DNA from: Mycobacterium genavense ATCC 51234
GTDB lineage: Bacteria > Actinomycetota > Actinomycetes > Mycobacteriales > Mycobacteriaceae
Direction: 5' to 3'
Length of the DNA: 64,000 bases
Assembly: GCF_000526915.1 (NCBI RefSeq)
Contig: NZ_JAGZ01000005.1
Location: 124,001 to 188,000 of the forward strand
Below are positions 27,136 through 36,440 of this stretch, piece by piece. The position numbers were made by a program, and so were the translations under genes. Each line of letters starts with the position of its first letter. Within the stretch, counting starts at the first letter, position 1. A model generated the notes under the pieces. That model saw only the letters and a list, made by a program, of their open reading frames with translations. It was not told the origin of the DNA and did no database searches.

Positions 27136-27536
27136 GCCAGTTGCTCCAGGGCCGCCTTGGTCCGGGCCTGTGCTTGATCGAGCGATTCCGGCGACGGGTT
27201 GCGGTCGACGTTGGCGAAGCCGAAGTCGCTGAGGCTGCGGGTGGGGAACACGTGCACATGCAGATGGGGTATTTCCAGCCCGGCGATGATCAACCCGGCG
27301 CGTTCGGCCCGAAACGCCTTGCACACGGCCTTGCCGATCAGCTGGCTCACCGACATCACCCGCGCGAATACGGGGTCGTCGACGTCTTGCCACTGGTCGA
27401 TTTCGGCGCGCGGCACCACCAGCGTGTGCCCTTGGGTCATCGGCTCGATCGTCAGGAATGCGACGACGTCGTCGTCCTCATACACGAATCGGCCGGGTAG
27501 TTCGCGGTTGATGATCTTGGTGAAGATCGACGCCAT
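27132..27536 (-). CDS. HIT-family hydrolase (Rv0759c-like)
   Basis: A 134-residue histidine-triad protein with the signature HLHVHV (His91, His93, His95), which hydrolyses or transfers nucleotide phosphoramidates and dinucleotides. [14 protein letters not shown] and the acidic [10 protein letters not shown] near the N-terminus are typical of the family. It lies 38 bp after the Rv0760c-like gene on the same strand and may be the last gene of the adhB transcript. Confidence 0.92.
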   Translation of the reverse strand: MASIFTKIINRELPGRFVYEDDDVVAFLTIEPMTQGHTLVVPRAEIDQWQDVDDPVFARVMSVSQLIGKAVCKAFRAERAGLIIAGLEIPHLHVHVFPTRSLSDFGFANVDRNPSPESLDQAQARTKAALEQLA

Positions 27537-27574
27537 GGCCCCAGCATAGGTTCTCCCGGTCCGGCACCCGTGCG

Positions 27575-27994
27575 TCAGTCCTCCTGGCCGAACTCCATCA
27601 CGTCGAGGTTCCAGTAGCCACGCATGTTGGTGATCAGGCCCGCTTCATTGACCTTGTAGGTGAACACGCCGCGCACCTTGCTGGTCATGCCGCCCTCAAA
27701 CTTGCTCTGCAGCACGAGGATATGGGCGATCTCGTTGGGATCGCTCGATGCGAACGTCTCCTCGCAGGTGATGGTCAGCTGGTTCTTGGCGATGTTGTTG
27801 TCGAAGAACGCGCCGACGGCCGTCTTGCCGCGCACACCGGTGCCGTCCGGGTTGGTGACGGACTTGCCGATCGGGTCCTCGATGACGACATCGTCGGTCA
27901 TCAGCGCCAGCCCGCCGTCGCGGTCCTTGCCTTGCGCGCAGCGCCACGACGACTGCGACGCGGTCAGTGCCGGGGATTGAGCGGTTTGGGTCAT
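27575..27994 (-). CDS. Ketosteroid-isomerase-like protein (Rv0760c-like)
   Basis: A 139-residue protein of the NTF2/SnoaL-like fold, the same length as Rv0760c and nearly identical to it in parts that I recognise ([27 protein letters not shown]). Rv0760c has a steroid-binding pocket of the delta5-3-ketosteroid isomerase type. The start is set at ATG 27994, not the in-frame ATG at 28024, because it gives the conserved length and has tctcct-complement purines (ggagag) in front. It follows the flavin oxidoreductase pseudogene after 17 bp. Confidence 0.9.
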   Translation of the reverse strand: MTQTAQSPALTASQSSWRCAQGKDRDGGLALMTDDVVIEDPIGKSVTNPDGTGVRGKTAVGAFFDNNIAKNQLTITCEETFASSDPNEIAHILVLQSKFEGGMTSKVRGVFTYKVNEAGLITNMRGYWNLDVMEFGQED

Positions 27995-28011
27995 CGTTAT
28001 CTCTCCTGTCA

Positions 28012-30064
28012 CTAGAGGGCGCACGCGGCGCGTGCGCCCTCTTCGGTTGCCTTACGGATGAGCCCCAGCCCGCTGCAATCGCCGGCCGCATGCACGTCGA
28101 CGTCGGGCAGGGCGGCCTTCAGGCCGTCGAACAGCGTGTGTCGGGTTCGACGGATCCGGCGATCACGACGCTGTCGGCCGGCAGCTCCCGAGTTGTCCCA
28201 CCGACGGGCGTGAACGCCACGCCGTGAGGCCTGATGCGGTCGACGGCCGCGCGGACGTGCATGGTGACGCCGAGGCGGTCGAGCCGATCCATGTGCTCAG
28301 TCTTGCGCTTGTCGCCCACTTCCGGGGCGATGTCCTTGCCGGGCTCGAGGATCGTCACCTGCCGGCCCCGGACCGCCAGGAACTCGGCGAGTTCGAGGGC
28401 CACCAGGTCAGCGCCGATGATCGTGACGCGCCGACCGAACGGCATCCAGGCGCGGGTGGCCAGCCGAACCGCGGCCGGGTGCATCAGCCGCTGCCGCCAA
28501 CCGCCGAGCATCCGAGCCCCCAGGCGCTGCCACGCCGGATCGGCGGAATCGGCGTGCCCGCCCAGCAATTCGCGCAAGCCCGGCCCGGTGTGCACGTGCG
28601 GCAGGTCGGCGCCCGCTATTGCCGGTACCGCGACGCGGCCACCGGTGGCCACCACAACCGCGTCGGGTGCCTGCGCGACGACGTCGTCGGCCGAAACAGC
28701 ATGGCCCAGATGCTCTTTCGCGGCGCTGAGCTTGATCTCGTCACGCAGGTACCGCAGGAAGGGCTGGTTCTCGGGATGCAGGACGGACGCCCAGCGCAGT
28801 GCGCCGCCGAGCTGGCCGGCGCGTTCGAAAAGCGTGACGTGGTGTCCGCGTTCGGCGGCCACCCGGGTGGCCTCCAAGCCCGCCGGCCCGCCGCTCACCA
28901 CGACGACGCGCTTGGCGCGGTCGGCTCGGGGCGCGGCGAGTTCGCGCTCCTTGCCGGTGCGGGGGTTGACCGCGCAGTCGACCGAGAAACGCTGTTCCAT
29001 TGCGTCGATACAGTTTTCGCGAGAGATGCACCTACGGACCCGATGCGGCTGTCGGCTTGCAGTTTGTCCGGCAGCTCGGGGTCGGCGAGCAGCGGGCGTC
29101 CCATCGCGACGAAGTCCGCGCGCCCGTCGGCCAGGATCCGTTCGGCCCGGGCGGGGTCGTGAATCCGGCCGACGGCGATCACCGGCACGTCCACCACCTG
29201 CTTGACGGCCGCGGCGGCACCGACGTTGAGTTCGTCGCCGTCGTCGGCGGCGTTGACCATGCCGGTGACGAGGCGATCGATCACCCCGCCGCTGACATGA
29301 AAGGCGTCGCCGCCGGCGGCGACGAGTTCGGTTGCCATGCGGGCGGTTTCGTAGATCGGCCGCCCGCCGGCGATCCGTTCGTACCCGGAGATGCGCAGCG
29401 TGATCGGCAGCGCGTCGCCGACCTCGGACCGAATCGCGGCGAGTGCCTCCAGCACCACCCGCACCCGGCCCCGGGGCGAATCGCCCCGATAGCCGTCGGT
29501 ACGCCGATCGCGTTGTGGGGCAAGAAAAGAGCACAGCAGCATATAGCCGTGTGCGGCGTGCAGCTCGATACCGTCGTAGCCCGCCTCGGCGGCCCGGCGC
29601 ACCGCCGCCTTGTACAAATCGAAGATCTCGCAGAGTTGCCGCCTGCTGATCTCGCTGGACGGCCTGCCGGTGAGGTACGATGGGATCACCGAAGGCCCAA
29701 GCGATTCGACACCGAAGATTTCGGGCCCCAGCCCGTCGGGACCGGCGTGCACGAGTTGCGGCTGGATCTTGGCGCCGTGTTCGTGCACGACGTCCACCAA
29801 CGCCCGGTGGGCGTCGACCGCCCCGTCGGTCCCCAGGTGCAGGCCGCCGGGAGTCTCCGGATGACGGTGGTCAATCCCGGTGGCGCCCAACGTGATCAGC
29901 CCAACACCGCCGCGGGCACGCGCGGCGAAGTAGTCGCGGGTGCGTTCGGACGGCAGGCCGTCGCCGGTGCTGTACATCGTCTCCATCGGAGACATCACGA
30001 CCCGGTTGCGCACCGTCGTGGCGCCGATTCGTCCCGGCGCCAACAGGTGCGGAAAGCTGGTCAC
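28012..30064 (-). pseudogene. NADH:flavin oxidoreductase (2,4-dienoyl-CoA reductase type), two frameshifts
   Basis: A two-domain enzyme: an Old-Yellow-Enzyme barrel (LLAPGRIGATTVRNRVVMSP, HAAHGYMLLCSFLAPQ), then an iron-sulfur segment and an FAD/NAD domain (VVVVSGGPAGLEATRVAAERG, VTIIGADLVALELAEFL). One base is missing near 29038 and one near 28140; adding both back gives exactly 684 residues ending at the TAG at 28012. The cluster segment reads RCISRENC, where a Cys is expected in place of the second Arg, so a ligand may also be lost. It sits 15 bp after adhB in one operon. Confidence 0.85.
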
Positions 30065-30079
30065 CCAGGACCGGTCGAA

Positions 30080-31207
30080 TTACCGGTCGGCGTCGGTGTA
30101 CCGGATAACGCCGCGAATGTTCTTGCCGTCCAGCATGTCCTGGTAGCCCTCGTTGATCTGCTCCAGCCGGTACTGGGTGGTGACCATGTCGTCCAGGTTG
30201 AGCTTGCCGGCCTTGTACATCGACAGCAGCTGCGGGATGTCGTACTGCGGGTTACCGCCACCGAAGATGGTGCCCTGCAGGTTCTTCTGCATCAGGGTCA
30301 GCATCGCCAGGTTCAGGGTCACGTTGGTGTCCAGCAGGCTGCCGATGGCGGTCAGCACGCAGGTGCCGCCCTTTTGGGTGATGTTGAGGTAGCTGTCGAC
30401 GTCGGCGCCGTGCAGCTCGCCGACGGTGACCACGACCTTGTGGGCCATCAGGCCGTAGGTGACCTCGGCGATGCCCATCATCGCGGCGTCGATCTCGGGG
30501 TAGACGTGGGTGGCACCGAACTTCAGGGCCTGGTCGCGCTTCCACTCCACCGGGTCGATCGCGAAGATGTAGCGCGCACCGGCGTTGACCGCGCCCTGCA
30601 GCGCGGCCATGCCGACACCGCCGACGCCGACGATCGCGACGTCCTGGCCCGGCCGGATGTCAGGGGTACGGACCGCCGAGCCGTAGCCGGTGGTGACGCC
30701 GCAGCCCACTAGCGCGGCCACCTCGAACGGCACCGACGGGTCGATCTTCACTACCGAGCTGCGGTGCACGACCATGTACGGCGAGAACGTGCCCAGCAGC
30801 GTCATCGGGAAGACGTTCTGGCCGCGCGCCTGGATGCGGAACGTGCCGTCGGACACCGCGGCCCCGCCCAACAGGCCCGCGCCCAGGTCGCACAGATTGC
30901 GCATGCCGGCCTGGCAGGTCGGACACTGTCCGCACGACGGGATGAAAGACAGCACCACGTGGTCGCCGGGTGCGATGTCCTCCACCCCGGGGCCGACCTC
31001 GGTGACGATGCCCGCGCCCTCGTGGCCACCGAGCACCGGGAACCCCGCCATCGGAATGCCGCCGGTCACTAGATGGTGATCCGAATGGCACATCCCGGCC
31101 GCTTCCATCTGGATCTTGACCTCGTGCGCTTGCGGGTCGCCGATCTCGATGTCCTCGATGGACCACGGCTGGTTGAATTCCCAGATCAGTGCGCCTTTTG
31201 TCTTCAT
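30080..31207 (-). CDS. adhB: AdhB, zinc-containing NDMA-dependent-type alcohol dehydrogenase
   Basis: A 375-residue class III-like alcohol dehydrogenase, the same length as M. tuberculosis AdhB. Zinc ligands visible are Cys40, His62 and Glu63 at the catalytic site and the four-Cys structural site (Cys92, 95, 98, 106). The NAD fold has VAIVGVGGVGMAALQGA. It oxidises alcohols to aldehydes; the in vivo substrate is unknown. A KstR-like box lies 71 bp upstream. The gene opens the unit adhB - flavin oxidoreductase - Rv0760c - HIT. Confidence 0.95.
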   Translation of the reverse strand: MKTKGALIWEFNQPWSIEDIEIGDPQAHEVKIQMEAAGMCHSDHHLVTGGIPMAGFPVLGGHEGAGIVTEVGPGVEDIAPGDHVVLSFIPSCGQCPTCQAGMRNLCDLGAGLLGGAAVSDGTFRIQARGQNVFPMTLLGTFSPYMVVHRSSVVKIDPSVPFEVAALVGCGVTTGYGSAVRTPDIRPGQDVAIVGVGGVGMAALQGAVNAGARYIFAIDPVEWKRDQALKFGATHVYPEIDAAMMGIAEVTYGLMAHKVVVTVGELHGADVDSYLNITQKGGTCVLTAIGSLLDTNVTLNLAMLTLMQKNLQGTIFGGGNPQYDIPQLLSMYKAGKLNLDDMVTTQYRLEQINEGYQDMLDGKNIRGVIRYTDADR

Positions 31208-31277
31208 GAAGATCCTCCGCTAACGTGCCCTGACCCGAGTGCCGGTGAGAGGGTCCGGCCGGGGCCGGATGGCAATT

Positions 31278-31291
31278 TAGAACGTGTTCTC
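31278..31291. promoter_or_regulatory. KstR-like operator upstream of adhB
   Basis: TAGAACGTGTTCTC fits the KstR consensus TnnAACnnGTTnnA except for the last base, and its arms AGAAC/GTTCT are exact complements. It lies in the 206-bp gap between the cyp51 operon and adhB, 71 bp before the adhB start, at promoter distance. Confidence 0.6.
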
Positions 31292-31413
31292 ATTCGCAGA
31301 CCATTATGACGTGCATCACCGAGCTGTAAACAAGCGGGGGACCACCAACCGGTCGGCGGGGCGATCGCTGGCGCGGCGTAGCCGGGCCAGGCGGGTCGGC
31401 GCCATTGGTCTAG

Positions 31414-31968
31414 TCACCAGATCGGAACCGGAGCCTGGCCCAGCGGGTAGTAGCCGGGCAACTTCTCCCCGGCGATGCTGCGCTGGATGCGCTTCTGCAT
31501 CCCGTCGCTCAGGTCGCCGGATTCGATGAGCTTGCCGAACATGTACGCGACGTGCCCGAAGTCGAAGAAGTCACGCTGCCACTCGATGAGTGCTTCGTCG
31601 TTGAGGCGGAACCAGCTGCCGCCGATGCCGTAGATCTCGTCTTGGGTGCCGTCGGCCTTGTTGACGATCTGCTTCCAGAAGCCGACGATCTCGCCCTACT
31701 TCTCGTCGATGAGCACTTTCTGGTACTCGTAGACCCAGTTCTCCAGGCCCTCCATCTCCAGGCCGAGGGCGACGTCGCGGATCTCGTCGACGCCCACGCA
31801 CATCACGTCTTCCTTGCGACCGATGTTCCAGCCGTAGGTGGCGTCTTTTGCGTAGAAGTCGGCCAGCGGCTTCCAGTCACCGGCCTTTTCGCAGTCCTTG
31901 TTGGCCTGCAGCCAGCGGTCGACCCATGCCTCGAGATCAGCACGCGAATGTGACGCCTTGTTTGTCAT
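31414..31968 (-). pseudogene. SnoaL/NTF2-fold protein (Rv0762c-like), in-frame stop
   Basis: A 184-codon frame, the usual size for this family, with a single TAG at 31696-31698 (codon 91, context EK-stop-GEIVGFW, most likely from CAG). The sequence on both sides is regular (WVDRWLQANKDCEKAGDW, RNDE-type C-terminal GSWFRLNDEALIEWQRDFFD). The start is 3 bases after the ferredoxin stop, so it is the last gene of the cyp51 operon. The fold suggests a small-molecule isomerase or binding protein for a sterol-like compound. Confidence 0.8.
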
Positions 31969-31971
31969 GGG

Positions 31972-32184
<213 letters not shown>

Positions 32185-33537
32185 TCAGGCTTTCCGCTTG
32201 CGGTAGCGGGCCTTGGCGGGCCGGGCCAGCTGTACGACCATCTTGGAGTGGTCGTTGTGGTAGCTGTCGGGCGGCTGAGCCATCTCGAACTCGTACTCGC
32301 GCAACAGGACCGAAAAGATCGCCTTGATCTGCATCTGGGCGAACGCCGCACCGACGCACCGGTGCCGGCCGGCGCCGAACGGAATCCAGGTCCACCGATT
32401 GACGATGTCGGCCTGCTCGGGCTTGTTGTAGCGATCTGGCTTGAACGCGTCCGGATCCGGAAAGTCCTCCGGAATCCGGTTGCTGATAGCCGGGGAGGCC
32501 GCGACGTAGTCGCCGTCGTGGATCGGGAAACCTTCGACCTCGAACTCGCCCTTGGCGACCCGCATCAGGATGATCAGCGGCGGATGCAGGCGCAGGGTTT
32601 CCTTGACCACGTTGTCCAGCTTCGGAATCGACCGCAGCGCATGGAAGCTCACCTCCTGGCCGTCGGCGTAGAGCTCGTCGAGCTCGGTCAGCACCTCGGC
32701 GTACACCTCGGGATGACGGATCAACTCGATCAACGTCCACGCGGAGGTGCCCGAGCTGGTGTGGTGGCCCGCGAACATCAGCGAGATGAACATCCCGGTG
32801 ACCTCGTCGGCGGAGAATCGCGGGTTTCCGTCCTCGTCCTTGATCGACACCAGCACGTCGAGCATGTCGCGGTCGGCCTCGTCCATCGGTGGATTGGCCA
32901 GCCGCTGATTCATGATTTCCTGAACCAGCGCAACGAGTTTAACGCGAGCCTCGTCACGCAACTTGAAGCTCTCGATCGGCAGGTACGGATCGACGTAGCA
33001 CAGCGGATCGGTGCCGCGCTCCAGCATGTGGTAGTACTCGGCGAACCGGTGGTCGAGCTGTTCGCGGAACTTCAGCCCGATCAGGCAGGTCGTCGAGGTG
33101 TAGATGGTCAGCTCGGCGAAGAAGTCGAGCAGCTCGATCTCGCCCTCGTCGCCCCAGTTGGCGATCATCTTCTTGACTTCGCCCTCGATGGTGGCGGCGT
33201 GGCCCTTCATCTGCTCGCCGCGCAACGCGGAGTTGTGCAGCATCTCCTTGCGCCGCTCGGGGCTGGCGTCGAACACCACCCCCTTGCCGAAGATCGGCGT
33301 CATGAACGGGTAGGCCTCGGCCTGGTCGAGATCTTCGTCGGCGGACCGGAAGAAGAACTCGTTGGCAGTTGCGCCGGACAACAGGATGACGTGTTTGTCG
33401 ACCAGTTGGAACCAGCCGACGTCCCCGCACTCCTCGCGCACGCGCTTCATCAAACCGATTGGGTCGGTGCGGAATTTCTCCAGATGGCCGTGTTCTTCTT
33501 CGCCGCCGGAAACCCGGGGCACGATCGCGGTGGTCAT
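32185..33537 (-). CDS. cyp51: CYP51, sterol 14-alpha-demethylase P450
   Basis: A 450-residue cytochrome P450. The heme-binding loop is FGAGRHRCVG with the thiolate ligand Cys394, the same number as in M. tuberculosis CYP51. The I-helix motif is FAGHHTSSGT (His-Thr of CYP51), the ExxR is ETLR, and the F/Y-rich YYHMLERGT region is typical. It removes the 14-alpha-methyl group of sterols; the role in mycobacteria, which make few sterols, is open. ATG 33537 is used, overlapping the upstream SDR by 4 bases; the longer open frame is an artefact. Confidence 0.97.
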   Translation of the reverse strand: MTTAIVPRVSGGEEEHGHLEKFRTDPIGLMKRVREECGDVGWFQLVDKHVILLSGATANEFFFRSADEDLDQAEAYPFMTPIFGKGVVFDASPERRKEMLHNSALRGEQMKGHAATIEGEVKKMIANWGDEGEIELLDFFAELTIYTSTTCLIGLKFREQLDHRFAEYYHMLERGTDPLCYVDPYLPIESFKLRDEARVKLVALVQEIMNQRLANPPMDEADRDMLDVLVSIKDEDGNPRFSADEVTGMFISLMFAGHHTSSGTSAWTLIELIRHPEVYAEVLTELDELYADGQEVSFHALRSIPKLDNVVKETLRLHPPLIILMRVAKGEFEVEGFPIHDGDYVAASPAISNRIPEDFPDPDAFKPDRYNKPEQADIVNRWTWIPFGAGRHRCVGAAFAQMQIKAIFSVLLREYEFEMAQPPDSYHNDHSKMVVQLARPAKARYRKRKA

Positions 33538-34361
33538 TGTCCTGGCATCCCCTCTTCGCCGAGTGCGAGTTTCTGGCGGTCCTTGTTGTCGGCCAACGGG
33601 GCCTCGGGCTGAAGCTCCATGCTTGCGATGAAGCCACCGCGCGGGGTCTCGGCGACGAAAGCGATTGCCCTGGCCAGATCGGACGCTCGCAGGAAGTAGT
33701 CGTGGCGGGCCTGGCCCCACTTGGCCCAGTCATCTAGAGCGGGCCCGATCTTCTCGGCCGGTAGGCTCCAGCCCATGTTGGTCTTCGTCGGGCCGGGGTG
33801 CACGATCGAAGCCCGCACGCCGGTGCCCTCGAGCTCCAACTGGAAGTTGGTGACCATCGCGACCAGTGCGGCCTTGGCGGCACCGTAGGCACCCATGTGC
33901 GGCCGCTGGCGCAGTGCCACATCGGAACCCACGAAGATCAGGTCGCCGCGCCGACGCTCGAGCATCCCGGGCAGCACCGATGAGGCCAACCGGAAGGCGC
34001 CGACCAGGTGGATCTGCAGCTGCGAGTCGAACTCGTCGCCTACGATCTCGGCGAGCTTGCCGAAGTAGGTGTCGCCCGCGCCGGCCACCAGTACCTCAAT
34101 GTCACCGAGCGCGTCGGCCGACTGTGCGACAAAGGATTTCACCGAGTTCGGGTCGGTGACGTCGAGGTGGAATCCGACCGCCTCGCCGCCGTCGGCGTTG
34201 ATCTTGCCGACGATGTCGTCGAGCTTCTCGACCTGGCGGGCGCCCAGGGCGACCGGGAATCCGTGCGCCGCGAGTTCGATCGCGGTGGCCTCTCCGATAC
34301 CGGAGGAGGCGCCGGCCACGATCACCGGTCGGCCTTCGGGAAGGGGATCGAAGCGAGGCAT
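33534..34361 (-). CDS. Short-chain dehydrogenase/reductase (Rv0765c-like)
   Basis: A 275-residue SDR, the same length as Rv0765c. The NAD(P) motif is GASSGIGEAT, the NAG-equivalent is AGAGDTY and the catalytic YxxxK is YGAAKAALV. It is encoded between cyp123 and cyp51 with overlaps at both ends (ATGA at 33534-33537, TGATG at 34361), so it is part of the same operon and probably acts on the same substrate. Confidence 0.92.
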   Translation of the reverse strand: MPRFDPLPEGRPVIVAGASSGIGEATAIELAAHGFPVALGARQVEKLDDIVGKINADGGEAVGFHLDVTDPNSVKSFVAQSADALGDIEVLVAGAGDTYFGKLAEIVGDEFDSQLQIHLVGAFRLASSVLPGMLERRRGDLIFVGSDVALRQRPHMGAYGAAKAALVAMVTNFQLELEGTGVRASIVHPGPTKTNMGWSLPAEKIGPALDDWAKWGQARHDYFLRASDLARAIAFVAETPRGGFIASMELQPEAPLADNKDRQKLALGEEGMPGQ

Positions 34362-35581
34362 CAGCGGGTCTTCACGGTGATGGGTAGGTGAGCGAATCCG
34401 CGGACATTGCTGGAGTGGACGCGGACGGCGTTGGCCTCGTCGACTTCATATCCGCGGATTCGCTTGAACAACTCGGTGAGCGCCACGCGGGCTTCCATCC
34501 GGGCCAGGTGGGCTCCCAGGCAGAAGTGCGCGCCGCTACCGAAACTCATGATCTTGGAACCGATTTCACGCCCGACCAGATAGTCGTCGGGGTTGTCGAA
34601 CACCCGCTCGTCGCGATGGGCGGAACCGGGCAGCAGCAGCACGTCCCCGTCGGGGATGGTGGTGTCGTAGAGGGTGAGCTCGCCGGCCACGGTGCGTGCG
34701 AGGATCTGGCTGGACGTGTCGTAGCGCAGTGTCTCCTCGGCCCACGGTGTCACCAGTTGGTGGTCGTCGTAGACCGCCGCCAGCTGGTCGGGGTTCTTGT
34801 GTCCCCAAAATACGGCGTTGGCAAGCAATTTGGTGGTCGTCTCGTTTCCGGCGATCACCATCAAGAACATGAAGCCGAGCACTTCGTCGTCGGTGAGCCG
34901 GTCGCCGTCGATCTCGGCTTCCAGCAGTGCGGTGGTCAGGTCGTCGGTGGGCTTGGTGCGCCGGTCGGCGACCATCTGCTGGTAGTAGACGATCAGGTTG
35001 ATCGACGCCTCGACGGCTTCCGGCGGCACGTCGGTGACACCCTCGTCGCGGTGCATCACACCGTCGGCCCAGGCCCGGACCTGCACGCGGTCCGTCTCGG
35101 GTACACCCATCAGCTCGGAGATCACATCCATCGGCAGTTTGCCCGCGAACTCGTCGACGTAATCCACCGGGGCGTCCCCGGATTCGGCCGCCTCCAGCAT
35201 GGCGTCGAGGTGCTTGACAGTGATCTCGGTGACTCGCGGTTCCAGCTCGCGGATGCGGCGCGGTGTGAAGCCCTTCGACACCAGCGTGCGCAGCCGCAGG
35301 TGGGCGGGATCGTCCATCGCGAGGAAGCTCATCGTCTTGCTGGCGTGCGGGCCGCGCGAGGCCGGGTCCAGCGAAACACCGAACTTGTTGGAAAGCGTTG
35401 TGCTGTTGCGGAATCCCTGCAGCACATCCTGATGGCGCGACAACGCCTAGAAGTTCAGTTTGTCGTTGCGGTACAGCGGGGCCTCGTCGCGCAGCCGCTT
35501 GTAGTACGGATACGGGTCCTCGTGGAAGTCGTAGTCGTAGGGATCGAGAACCAGCTCGTGGTCTCCAACATGGACGGTCAT
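34361..35581 (-). pseudogene. cyp123: CYP123 cytochrome P450 with nonsense codon 45
   Basis: A 406-codon P450 frame interrupted by TAG at 35447-35449 (codon 45, NF-stop-ALSRH, most likely from TGG, Trp). The rest is whole: I-helix VIAGNETTTKLL, ExxR in EETLRYD and heme loop FGSGAHFCLG with Cys354. Translation could restart only downstream (first long frame from 35443), which would lose the N-terminal beta region. The ATG directly abuts the TetR stop. Native substrate unknown. Confidence 0.88.
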
Positions 35582-36217
35582 CTAAGCTCTAGTCTCCTGG
35601 CTTGTCTCCCCGGCTCCGGGCAGGATCAGACCGACCACATAGGCCAACCGGTCGGCGATTTCGTGGTAGGTGAACTGGCCACTGGCGGCTTGGACCAGTG
35701 CGCCGAAGAACGTCATCTCGAGCGCGGACACCGTGCCGGCGTCGGCGCCGGGCCCGATGGCCGTCGCGATGCGGCGGTGGATCTCCGCACCGATCCGGTC
35801 GCGTGCGGCACCCACGGCGGGATCGGCGCCACCGCCGAGCAACGCGATCGTGCACGCCGCCCCGACCTCGGGCTCGTCGGCGACCACCAATGCCAGATGG
35901 CGTAACACCTTGTCCACCCGAACCGGCATGGGATCGTTGACATCGGTGAAGAACGGCACCTGCTGCACCAGGTCCAGGTACACCTCGGCGATCAAATGGT
36001 TTTTCGACGAGAAGTAGGTGTAGGCGGTGGCCGGAGCGACTTTGGCGCGGGCCGCGACGGCGCGCACCGTCAGGTCGGCGTACGACTTCTCGCGCAGGGT
36101 TTCGATGCCGGCGGCGAGCACCTTGCGGAAGGTCCCCTCCTGGCGGCGATTGCGCGCCGCCTGACCGGGTGGTTGCTTGGTCTGCGCCGGGGCCGTAATC
36201 AGGGCATCGCTGGACAC
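35582..36217 (-). CDS. TetR-family repressor (Rv0767c-like)
   Basis: A 211-residue TetR protein with the helix-turn-helix at about residues 45-75 (LTVRAVAARAKVAPATAYTYFSS) and a helical ligand domain. It is the first gene of the cyp123-SDR-cyp51-ferredoxin operon and is divergent from aldA. The palindrome GGACACATGTCC covers its own start codon and a second, GGACAATTGTCC, lies near the aldA promoter, which suggests it controls both units and itself. Confidence 0.9.
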   Translation of the reverse strand: MSSDALITAPAQTKQPPGQAARNRRQEGTFRKVLAAGIETLREKSYADLTVRAVAARAKVAPATAYTYFSSKNHLIAEVYLDLVQQVPFFTDVNDPMPVRVDKVLRHLALVVADEPEVGAACTIALLGGGADPAVGAARDRIGAEIHRRIATAIGPGADAGTVSALEMTFFGALVQAASGQFTYHEIADRLAYVVGLILPGAGETSQETRA

Positions 36218-36223
36218 ATGTCC
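36212..36223. promoter_or_regulatory. GGACAnnTGTCC palindrome at the TetR start codon
   Basis: GGACACATGTCC, arms GGACA/TGTCC exact, within the longer TGGACAcaTGTCCA. The central CAT is the complement of the TetR gene's ATG. It is the proposed autoregulatory operator. Confidence 0.6.
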
Positions 36224-36369
36224 AAGCTATCGGACAGATGGGACAGCTAGCAAGCCCGTCAGCTAAAAGTACTGGTCAATTGGCATTTATGTCGCGAATT
36301 TCAGGCCGCTTCGAGATCGGCTCTTGCACCGCGGATGACCCGACGGCTATGGTTCCAGAGGATATTATC

Positions 36370-36381
36370 GGACAATTGTCC
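36370..36381. promoter_or_regulatory. GGACAnnTGTCC palindrome upstream of aldA
   Basis: GGACAATTGTCC is a perfect 12-bp palindrome with the same arms as the site at 36212-36223. It lies 59 bp before the aldA ATG, within the expected promoter. Half-sites of the same form (GGACA, GGGACA) occur at 36231-36245. Confidence 0.6.
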
Positions 36382-36440
36382 ATTCGAATGGGCGGATCGA
36401 GTCGCCCCTTGGATTTGCCACGCACAGATGGGAGCGGGAG

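Noticed and set aside
29000..30712. A 570-codon plus-strand frame opposite adhB and the flavin oxidoreductase
   Set aside because: Antisense shadow. The minus-strand genes have clear motifs and the frame crosses two of them.
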